Source: Methanomassiliicoccales archaeon (lineage in GTDB: Archaea; Thermoplasmatota; Thermoplasmata; SG8-5). From it: a DNA stretch of 21,076 bases. The notes beneath the pieces were generated by a model, which did no database searches, had not been told where the DNA came from, and saw only the letters and a list, made by a program, of their open reading frames with translations. Location of the stretch: NCBI GenBank assembly GCA_030636255.1, contig DAOVXH010000008.1, positions 1-21,076 of the forward strand. Reading direction: 5' to 3'. This document shows positions 14,139 to 21,076 of the stretch, piece after piece. The position numbers were made by a program, and so were the translations under genes. Position 1 is the stretch's first letter, and each line of letters begins with the position of its first letter.

Positions 14139-16979
14139 ATGAAAGGAAAAAATAAATCACATGGGAAAGTTGTGGGTATTGCACTGCTATTTGCCATAAC
14201 AATGTTGCTCGGCTCGATTGCTACATCTGTTGCTGCAGCAGGCGATGGAACAAGGCAAGACGACGAACTTATTCTGAGGATTGCTATGCAGGATGATCTT
14301 AAGACCACAAATCCATTGACAGCAGGAGATGTCTGGACTTGGAATGTGGTAGGGTACCTATATGACGGACCTATTAATGTAAATCCAGAGACAGAGGAAC
14401 TTATACCGTACATTGCGGTTGGTTCTGCTAACACTTCCCTAACAATCGACCATACTGATGATGAATTAAACTGGGACGATTGCGACGTTGGAACCTTTGG
14501 CTATACACCAAGGGAAACATGGGGATGGGAAGACACAAGTAGTGGTATTGGAGAGACCATTATATTCTATGATTTTGAAGATGTATACTGGCATGATGGA
14601 GAGCAGATGGACATAAGAGACGTAATGTTCTCTATGCACGTTACTGCTCAGATTCCAGAATGGTCATCTTCCATGAATTGTCTAAAGGACAATGGAGGAA
14701 AACCAGGTACAAACTTCTCCACAGACAGCTTCTTATGGATTACCAAGGTATATGAGAGCGAGGATGGAATGCAGGCTGCACTGAAGTATGTTCTTCAGGA
14801 GCCATTCGCAGACTTTTTCAGAAACACAATCTCTACCTTTTTGCTTCCAGAGCACATTTGGGGATGCGAGATTTCAGGACAGAACGTTGATCATGCTAAG
14901 ATCTGGTCTGACTCAGGTTATGACCTTGATGCAGATGATGCATGGAACGTTGCCGCTGCCCAGGAATATGAAAATGAAGTTCCAGTAGGAAACGGCCCGT
15001 TCAAGTGGGATCACTGGGAAAAGGGACAGTTGTCCAAGATAGTTACATGGCGTGACCACTTCTACACGGAAGGCTACAAGTATGAGGAATATGTCCTAGA
15101 TACAGATGGAAATTCCCTTGCTGGTCAACCTAATATAGATGCAATGATTTACAAGATATACAAGACAGCAGAAGCAGCTGTACTTGCTTTGAGGAACGAT
15201 GACATTGATTACATTGCATGGTCTGTTCCACCTACCTTTGTTCAGGAACTGGCAAATGAGCCAGGAGTTGCTCTTTCACAGGCCCCAGAACAGGGTTTCT
15301 TCTATCTCTCTTATAACATGAGACGTGAAGCATTTGGTTATGATGAATCAAAATCATTCCCATATGCACCAGAAGATGATCTTGGAAAACCATTCAGAAA
15401 GGCAGTTGCACATTGTATTGACAAGAACAGAATTGTCCAGAGGCTTTTGCTTAACTTCGGTATTGGTGGAGAAGGACCTGTGAGTTCCATAAGCTCATGG
15501 TTCAATGACACCATCCCAAGATACAGCTTTGACCCGGATGAGGCAATCAATATACTTGATCAGGCCGGCTATGAGCTGGATGATGATAGCCTCCCACCAG
15601 GACCAAACAATTACTGGAGCCTACCAGGCGGCGACCCAATAGGAAGTGGCGCAGATGGTCTTATTGAGATTCTGACACCAGAGGCCAACTATGACCCCAT
15701 CAGGGCACAGGCAGGGCTTATGATTGCTCAGCAGCTTCAGGATATAGGAATCAATGCAGACTCTGTTGCTATGGACTTTGGTTCAATTGTTGACCGTATT
15801 GACAAGAGGGACTTTGATATGTACATCCTTGGATGGAGAATCGGAAGCGACCCAACTGATTTCTTGCATGCTTTCTTCCACTCAAGTACAGCCCAGAGCG
15901 GTCAGAACTACCCAGGTTACTCCAATGAATCATTCGATGAAATAATCGATGAGGCAAGAAAGACAGGTGATGAGAATATCAGAAAGAAGGCTGTTGCAGA
16001 TGCTCAGGCAGCAATTGTCTATGACCTTCCATATGATGTTCTGTACTTCAGAACCAATATTGAGGCATACAGGTCAGACAGGTTCACTGGATGGCAGGTC
16101 GGTTCATCAGGTTCTATATTCAACTGGGGTTCAATCATGAACATACGTGCACCAAGTCCGTACAAGACAAATGCTCAGTTCGTCAGTCCACCTTCCGCTG
16201 TGGTGTCCAACTCAACTGGAACACAGATCACAGTGTATGTCAAGGATCAGGATGGAGAACCTATCTCTGGTGCTTATATCCAGCTCAATGCAAGCATGGG
16301 TAAATTGGGAAGTGAGCACTTGAACACAACAACTGGTGGTAAGGCTACAACAACCTTCGAAGCACCATATGTTGACCCCAATGACGTAGACACAGCAGAC
16401 GGCTCAAAAGTCATCATCCAGATAAAGTTCGCAACCTACTCAGATGGAGATACAGTGTATGACCCTGCACCAAGCAGACTTACACTTATCACAGTATATC
16501 CAGAAGGTCAACCGTTCCTGTCTGTGTCAATTAGCGCAGACCCGGATGTTATTGACCCTGATGTGAGTGCAGACGGAGATACCTTTGGCTTCACATATGT
16601 GGAGGTCATGGTTGATGACGAGAATGGAGATCCAGTTTCCGGAGCAACTGTAGCAATTGCAGTGTCCCCGGCAATTCCAGAGGTATCTCCTGCAGAGGCA
16701 ACAACAGATGCTGATGGAAAGGCAACTTTCACTCTAACAGCAACCAATGAGCCAAACGACGACGATTCCATTGTGGAATATCTGGTAACTGCATATGCAG
16801 AGTCCAGTGACCCCAATGTAAAACCTGGTGACAATACCATCACTGTAGATATCGTGGACAAGTTCCATGAAGATGGTGGTGGAGGAACCAGTGGAACACC
16901 GTTCCCGACCTTCATACTGGTCGCATCGGTATTCTGCGTGGCAGCCGTTAGTTACGGTGTAATCCGCAGGAAGAAGTAA
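14139..16979 (+). CDS. Oligopeptide ABC transporter solute-binding protein with Ig-like domains
   Basis: A 946-residue secreted binding protein of family 5 (DppA/OppA type), against a usual 500-600. Residues 1-34 are a signal peptide. The binding domain spans about 42-650, with recognisable features: LRIAMQDDLKTTNPLTAGD at the start, YWHDGEQMDIRDVMFS, NGPFKWDHWEKGQ, PFRKAVAHCIDKNRIVQ, and DMYILGWRIGSDPTDF. Two Ig-like Big_1-type domains follow at about 686-785 (DGEPISGAYIQL) and 795-905 (NGDPVSGATVAI, then TTDADGKATFTLTA). A Gly-rich linker leads to a membrane helix (about 922-941) with an RRKK tail, so the protein is tethered outside the cell by its C-terminus, with the Ig domains as a stalk. 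It probably delivers peptides to the two permeases downstream. GAGGA lies 8 nt before the ATG. The exact ligand is unknown. Confidence 0.9.
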   Translation: MKGKNKSHGKVVGIALLFAITMLLGSIATSVAAAGDGTRQDDELILRIAMQDDLKTTNPLTAGDVWTWNVVGYLYDGPINVNPETEELIPYIAVGSANTSLTIDHTDDELNWDDCDVGTFGYTPRETWGWEDTSSGIGETIIFYDFEDVYWHDGEQMDIRDVMFSMHVTAQIPEWSSSMNCLKDNGGKPGTNFSTDSFLWITKVYESEDGMQAALKYVLQEPFADFFRNTISTFLLPEHIWGCEISGQNVDHAKIWSDSGYDLDADDAWNVAAAQEYENEVPVGNGPFKWDHWEKGQLSKIVTWRDHFYTEGYKYEEYVLDTDGNSLAGQPNIDAMIYKIYKTAEAAVLALRNDDIDYIAWSVPPTFVQELANEPGVALSQAPEQGFFYLSYNMRREAFGYDESKSFPYAPEDDLGKPFRKAVAHCIDKNRIVQRLLLNFGIGGEGPVSSISSWFNDTIPRYSFDPDEAINILDQAGYELDDDSLPPGPNNYWSLPGGDPIGSGADGLIEILTPEANYDPIRAQAGLMIAQQLQDIGINADSVAMDFGSIVDRIDKRDFDMYILGWRIGSDPTDFLHAFFHSSTAQSGQNYPGYSNESFDEIIDEARKTGDENIRKKAVADAQAAIVYDLPYDVLYFRTNIEAYRSDRFTGWQVGSSGSIFNWGSIMNIRAPSPYKTNAQFVSPPSAVVSNSTGTQITVYVKDQDGEPISGAYIQLNASMGKLGSEHLNTTTGGKATTTFEAPYVDPNDVDTADGSKVIIQIKFATYSDGDTVYDPAPSRLTLITVYPEGQPFLSVSISADPDVIDPDVSADGDTFGFTYVEVMVDDENGDPVSGATVAIAVSPAIPEVSPAEATTDADGKATFTLTATNEPNDDDSIVEYLVTAYAESSDPNVKPGDNTITVDIVDKFHEDGGGGTSGTPFPTFILVASVFCVAAVSYGVIRRKK

Positions 16980-16992
16980 GTAACAAAACAAT

Positions 16993-17013
16993 GGGTCTGC
17001 TTTTAGCAGATCC
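16993..17013 (+). terminator. Hairpin between binding protein and permease genes
   Basis: GGGTCTGC (16993-17000) and GCAGATCC (17006-17013) pair over 8 bp, including one G-T pair, around a TTTTA loop. No long T-run follows. It probably acts as a partial terminator or RNA-end stabiliser, which would give more binding protein than permease, as is usual for ABC importers. Confidence 0.5.
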
Positions 17014-17066
17014 ATTTCCCCCTATTTCACAGTCATTAAATTCACAAAAGAAACGGAGATGTACGA

Positions 17067-19112
17067 ATGAAACTTAGAACATATCTCGTCAAAAGAACGA
17101 TACACATGATGATAACACTTCTCATTGTGTTAGTCTTGCTTTTCGTTCTTTATAGAATGATGCCGGGAAATGCGGCAGCCCAGATGATGATGAACCCAAT
17201 GATGACAGAGAATGAGATTAACCTTGTTCTTGTCAGATATGGTTTTGGTCGATGGGTTGACTACCCCGGAGAATACAAGGTGACCAATTATCAACCATCT
17301 GATATTGGCACTTATAATGTCATGGTAACGGCTACAGGTGATGATGATCAAACTGATTCGTTTGAAACGCAATTTGATGTCAATGCGCCTGAAGGAGTTG
17401 ACCTGATTGCGCCACAGATCTTGGATATAGGCCTACTTTCAACCCCAACCATTGGCGATGGCTTGGAGTTATATCTAATGGTACATGATGAAGGATCTCT
17501 CAGAGGCGCAGAAGTGACCATGACAGCTCCTAACCATGTAGTGGTGGATGATGAGGCAGTTCAGTACACAGAATCCTTTGATTTATCTCAGATTGCCAAT
17601 ATGACTGATGAGACTAACAAGATTTATTATTACACTGGAACTACATCTGACCTTGTGCTTGGAGAAGACGGAAGCTCTGACTTCCAGCTTGTCTTTGAGG
17701 TAGAGGACAGAGGCTGGAATATGGCCACCGCAGCAATGGAATTTGACACATCCACAGGATTGGAAACAGTCAAGCTATGGAATCTTTCAGCAGACATTTT
17801 AGTTTCAGATGGCATATACACATACCCGGAAATTGGTGATTCAGTATCATTGTACTCAATGGCCACTGGAGGAACACCAACCTTCTCTGTTTTAATGCCA
17901 AATCTTGAAGACACTGATTCCCTGTCAATGACTGGTCCATCTGCCATGAATGAGTTTGATGACAATTATGTCACAACAGATAATGGTTTGATGATGTTCC
18001 AGGTAGAAATGAATGGCCTTCATGCTGGCTTCACATTCCCTGTGAATTCTGCAAGAGCAATGCCAGATGCAGTTGATGATGATGATTCGACATATCCTCT
18101 GCTAAGTGACCTGCATGTTATTGCAATTAACTCTGGCACTGGTGTCGAGATTCCAGATGCAGATTATCCTTTCCTGCTTTCTGATTTAAAGCTTCAGATA
18201 AATGCAACTGCATTGAACTCTGACGATTCTAGATGTGCTGAAGTCATAGCATTGATAGTAAGGCCAGACGGTACTTCTACCGAGACATCACTCAGCCACC
18301 CAAGAATTGTGGAAATGAGGACCATGGCCGAGCAGTTTGTAATTTACATGAAGACCATGCTTGTTTTCGACTTTGGAACTTCATACATGTATCAGAGACC
18401 CTCATGGGAAGTTCTCCTTGAGCGTGTACCATCAACAGCCTTGTTGTTCGGAACCGCACTTGTACTGTCCTATGTAGTGGGAATCTCTGTTGGTGTGCTT
18501 GTTGCCTGGAGAAGAGGAACTGTATTCGAGATGGGTACTATTATCACAACTCTATTCTTCTATTCCATGCCAATCTTCTGGTTTGCGCTTATTATGCAAT
18601 GGATATTCTACTCTCAGCTGGGTTGGTTCCCGCTGGGTGGTGTGGGCGGTATAAGCCCTGAAGGCGATCCTTTGCATGGTCTGGAATGGTTTTCAGATAT
18701 TCTTTGGCATTTGGCCATGCCTTTGGTGACATTGATGATACTTGGTCTTGCTGGTAATATCCTACTTATGAGGAGTGCAATGCTGGAGGTCATCGGTGAG
18801 GACTTTACAGTTACAGCCAAGGCAAAGGGATTGAAAGAAAGAACAGTCATTTACAAGCATGTAGCAAGAAATGCTATGCTGCCTGTGGTGACCGCTATGG
18901 CAATGTCCATTGGCGGAATCATAAGTGGTGGAGTGCTGACAGAGACCATTTTCTCATGGTATGGTATGGGTACACTTCTGATTGAAGGTACACTGACCAA
19001 GGATTTCCCTGTGGTTCAAGGGGCATTCTATGTTCTGGCACTGATAACCATTCTTGGTAATATGATGGCGGACATGCTATATGCATGGCTTGACCCGAGG
19101 GTTCAATTGTGA
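17067..19112 (+). CDS. DppB-type ABC permease with large extracellular insertion
   Basis: A 681-residue inner permease of the oligopeptide type; standard DppB proteins have about 310-340 residues. The start is canonical: KLRTYLVKRTIHMMITLLIVLV, here TM1 at about 13-34, then TENEINLVLVRYG. From about residue 64 to 410 there is extra sequence of beta-rich, Ig-like character (for example PSDIGTYNVMVTATG). The normal permease then resumes at DFGTSY (from D435; equivalent to the GDLGxS site), with five more helices, the EAA loop (AKGLKERTVIYKHVARNAMLP, from about 584) that contacts the ATPase, and the family ending LDPRV. The insertion sits in the first outside loop, so it faces the binding protein. 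GGAGAT lies 6 nt before ATG 17067. The stop is 9 nt before the next gene's ATG. The core is intact, so activity is expected. Confidence 0.9.
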   Translation: MKLRTYLVKRTIHMMITLLIVLVLLFVLYRMMPGNAAAQMMMNPMMTENEINLVLVRYGFGRWVDYPGEYKVTNYQPSDIGTYNVMVTATGDDDQTDSFETQFDVNAPEGVDLIAPQILDIGLLSTPTIGDGLELYLMVHDEGSLRGAEVTMTAPNHVVVDDEAVQYTESFDLSQIANMTDETNKIYYYTGTTSDLVLGEDGSSDFQLVFEVEDRGWNMATAAMEFDTSTGLETVKLWNLSADILVSDGIYTYPEIGDSVSLYSMATGGTPTFSVLMPNLEDTDSLSMTGPSAMNEFDDNYVTTDNGLMMFQVEMNGLHAGFTFPVNSARAMPDAVDDDDSTYPLLSDLHVIAINSGTGVEIPDADYPFLLSDLKLQINATALNSDDSRCAEVIALIVRPDGTSTETSLSHPRIVEMRTMAEQFVIYMKTMLVFDFGTSYMYQRPSWEVLLERVPSTALLFGTALVLSYVVGISVGVLVAWRRGTVFEMGTIITTLFFYSMPIFWFALIMQWIFYSQLGWFPLGGVGGISPEGDPLHGLEWFSDILWHLAMPLVTLMILGLAGNILLMRSAMLEVIGEDFTVTAKAKGLKERTVIYKHVARNAMLPVVTAMAMSIGGIISGGVLTETIFSWYGMGTLLIEGTLTKDFPVVQGAFYVLALITILGNMMADMLYAWLDPRVQL

Positions 19113-19118
19113 GGTGAT
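19111..19118 (+). promoter_or_regulatory. Ribosome binding site deciding the DppC start
   Basis: GAGGTGAT matches the archaeal anti-Shine-Dalgarno over 8 bases and overlaps the stop of the upstream permease. Two in-frame ATGs follow, at 19119 and 19122. The second has the better spacing (7 nt from GAGG), so I use 19122. Confidence 0.6.
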
Positions 19119-19121
19119 ATG

Positions 19122-21076
19122 ATGGTTACAAGCAGACAATTTAAGGAAAAAGTAAGAGATTACAGGCGTTCCATAAAGCATAGCTGGATGCTCTTTAGTG
19201 ATAGCAGAATAGGAATGCTTGGGCTTGCAATTATGGTGGGTTTCTTAATCATGGCACTTACATCACCATATCTCGGCCTGAGACACCCCACAGACTGGTG
19301 GGCCCCTGATGATGATATTCTTATAATCGATGGATATCTGAGTGGTCAGGATGGAATAAGGACCAATGGTCCCTTTGTCCATGGAATGGAATACAGAGTA
19401 TACCCCATGGGAGGTGCAGCATCTGATATTGATAGATTCTACGCCGCAGGAGGAGATGGTTCTTTAGCGTCGCCTTTTGGTTTATATTCGTATAATCCAA
19501 AATCCACTCCTGAAGGTGCCAACTTGTGGGTATATACCACGGATTCAATGATTACAACTGATGTTTCACTGGAAAATTTCGGAAGAACAGACGATGCTGG
19601 TGCAGCTGACCAGAGAATCTTCTTTGGTTGCGAGAACGGCAGGGTATATGTGCTTCAAGACGGATTTGATTTCGCCAGCACACTTCCCCCTTCAATAACC
19701 TGGTCTTTCCAGATGGATGGAAGCGCAGTTGGCGAGGTTGATTATTACCAGTACGAGGACAGTTACTTCAATAATATTGATATGTTCTTTGCATCTTCTG
19801 ATGCTGGAACTATCTATGCCTTTGAGGGACCAACACCTGAATGGAACCCAGCTACAGGCGAATACAATGTTACACAGCCATCACTTAGGTGGTCCAGGCA
19901 GATTGCCAATGTGTCACTAACTGCACCAACTGTTTCTGCAGACGGTCAGACTGTCTTTGTAGGAACCGTTGATGGAGAACTCTATGGTATTGATACTGTA
20001 AGCGGTCAGGAAATTCCAGAATGGGGCGGTACCACATATCAGGTAACTGATGGATACTGGTCAACATCACCATTAGCCATAGGCACACCAACAATTGTAT
20101 ATGCATCCACAAATGACGGCCTTATTCATGCTGTCTGGGGTTCCAATGGAACAATGGTAGATAACTGGGATCATTTTGATTCAAACAACAATAAGGTACC
20201 TGGCTTTGAGGTTGGACCTCAAGGTTCAACCGATGGCGGTAATCTTACCGAGCTGAGCACAACACCGGATGGTTCATTCCTTTTGGTTGGCTCAACATCT
20301 GGATATGGATACACCATCAGAACAGGTAGTGTCAATGTCAGTATTGCCTTCGACACAAAGGTGGGAACCCAGGAGACTCAGGTAATAGTATCGCCATTCT
20401 ATGATTCAAAATACAGCAGATTCGTTTACATCACAGCCAGGAACCTTAATGGAACAACCAGTGATCCTTCTGATGATTTCAGCATTGTTTACTGTATGGC
20501 ATCTACTGGTAATGACACAATCATATGGAGAAAGACACTTGACGGCGTAATACTTGCTCAGCCATATAGTTGCATTAACAATTTCCATGTAGGAAGTAAG
20601 GCTGATGTGGGAATTGCCACTGTCAATTATGAATCAGACGGAACTATTGTATCTGGTAGAATGTATGCATTCAATGCTGCAGGCAGGGTTATTACACCTC
20701 TGCCACCGCACTGGGCAGTTTCCGAAGAGAATAAACCGCCAAGCGGAAACGATTACTGGCTTGGTACTGATGCTCAGGGTCACGACATCCTGAGTCAGGT
20801 AGTATTGGGTTCGAGAATCGCTCTTCTTGTGGGATTCCTTTCTGCCTTCTGTTCCATAGGTATTGGGGTAGTTGTCGGTCTGGTATCTGGTTACTATGGT
20901 AAGGGAATTGATGCTCTTCTCATGAGATTCACTGATGTGATTCTTGTGTTACCTGCACTTCCGCTTCTTATCACATTTGCTGCGATTATGTCTCCTAGTA
21001 TATGGAATATAATCATAATTATCGCGGTGATAGGTTGGGGTGGCGTAGCGAGAGTTATACGTGCTGAGGTTCTGAG
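19122..21076 (+). CDS. DppC-type ABC permease with inserted PQQ-like beta-propeller (partial)
   Basis: Open from ATG 19122 to the window end (651 codons, 3' end missing). Residues about 1-50 match the DppC start: a basic segment, SRIGMLGLAIMVGFLIMALTSPYLG as TM1. The canonical second block appears only at residue 547 as WLGTDAQGHDILSQVVLGSRIALLVG (family GTDxxGRD; here His replaces Arg), where it usually lies near residue 60-70. Helices and GWGGVARVIRAEVL follow. The roughly 490 intervening residues show repeated propeller-blade patterns: RIFFGCENGRVYVL (about 165-178), MFFASSDAGTIYAFEG, TVFVGTVDGELYGIDTVSG, IVYASTNDGLIHAVWGSNG, FLLVGSTSG, and GRMYAFNAAGRV. These resemble PQQ-like (quinoprotein/YWTD-type) blades. 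The insertion is in the first outside loop. The gene follows DppB by 9 nt and completes the translocation pore; ATPase genes are expected beyond the window. Confidence 0.88.
   Translation, partial: MVTSRQFKEKVRDYRRSIKHSWMLFSDSRIGMLGLAIMVGFLIMALTSPYLGLRHPTDWWAPDDDILIIDGYLSGQDGIRTNGPFVHGMEYRVYPMGGAASDIDRFYAAGGDGSLASPFGLYSYNPKSTPEGANLWVYTTDSMITTDVSLENFGRTDDAGAADQRIFFGCENGRVYVLQDGFDFASTLPPSITWSFQMDGSAVGEVDYYQYEDSYFNNIDMFFASSDAGTIYAFEGPTPEWNPATGEYNVTQPSLRWSRQIANVSLTAPTVSADGQTVFVGTVDGELYGIDTVSGQEIPEWGGTTYQVTDGYWSTSPLAIGTPTIVYASTNDGLIHAVWGSNGTMVDNWDHFDSNNNKVPGFEVGPQGSTDGGNLTELSTTPDGSFLLVGSTSGYGYTIRTGSVNVSIAFDTKVGTQETQVIVSPFYDSKYSRFVYITARNLNGTTSDPSDDFSIVYCMASTGNDTIIWRKTLDGVILAQPYSCINNFHVGSKADVGIATVNYESDGTIVSGRMYAFNAAGRVITPLPPHWAVSEENKPPSGNDYWLGTDAQGHDILSQVVLGSRIALLVGFLSAFCSIGIGVVVGLVSGYYGKGIDALLMRFTDVILVLPALPLLITFAAIMSPSIWNIIIIIAVIGWGGVARVIRAEVL

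Overview
The window reads as an archaeal chromosome segment. Supporting signs are an Sm-like (LSm) protein gene, TATA-box promoters about 25 nt upstream of start codons with no leader, archaeal-style winged-helix regulators, and many secreted proteins anchored by one C-terminal membrane helix. Gene content (membrane-bound winged-helix regulators, ChlI-type AAA+ proteins, CARDB-like surface proteins) makes a Thermoplasmatota-like euryarchaeon my best guess, but no ribosomal RNA or marker gene fixes this. Genes are tightly packed with several tail-to-tail overlaps. I see no rRNA, tRNA, CRISPR, insertion sequence or pseudogene.

Left part (1-9802). A hairpin followed by T-runs, probably the terminator of a gene outside the window, precedes a surface protein with a CARDB-like domain. 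Its stop codon overlaps that of a convergent UDP-GlcNAc 2-epimerase gene. Divergent from the epimerase runs a four-gene rightward cluster: two type I membrane proteins (3235-4605, 4679-5362), a very large membrane AAA+ protein (5362-8703) and a soluble paralogue of its ATPase domain (8705-9802). The large protein combines three zinc ribbons, an acidic stretch, two SHOCT-like repeats, four membrane helices, a coiled coil with a 28-residue period, and a magnesium-chelatase-I-like AAA+ domain. No chlorophyll or cobalamin genes and no von Willebrand partner are present, so a chaperone or remodelling role at the membrane is more likely than metal chelation.

Middle part (9864-12697). A small membrane-anchored protein and a DUF2085-type membrane protein diverge from a shared 162-bp promoter region that holds a perfect palindrome. 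The DUF2085 gene overlaps the end of a leftward LSm-phosphosugar mutase operon.

Right part (12811-21076). A membrane-spanning regulator (ectodomain plus two winged-helix domains) is followed by an oligopeptide-type ABC importer: a solute-binding protein with two Ig-like domains and a membrane anchor, a DppB-type permease with about 340 extra residues, and a DppC-type permease (cut by the window end) carrying about 490 extra residues that look like a PQQ-type beta-propeller. All three additions are predicted to lie outside the cell. A repeated promoter module, TACAA-N4-YYGTA followed 9 nt later by a TATA box, occurs once before the regulator gene and twice, 33 bp apart, before the importer. 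This suggests that the regulator controls both itself and the importer. The elaborated importer with its membrane-bound regulator, and the membrane AAA+ cluster, are the two candidates for undescribed systems.
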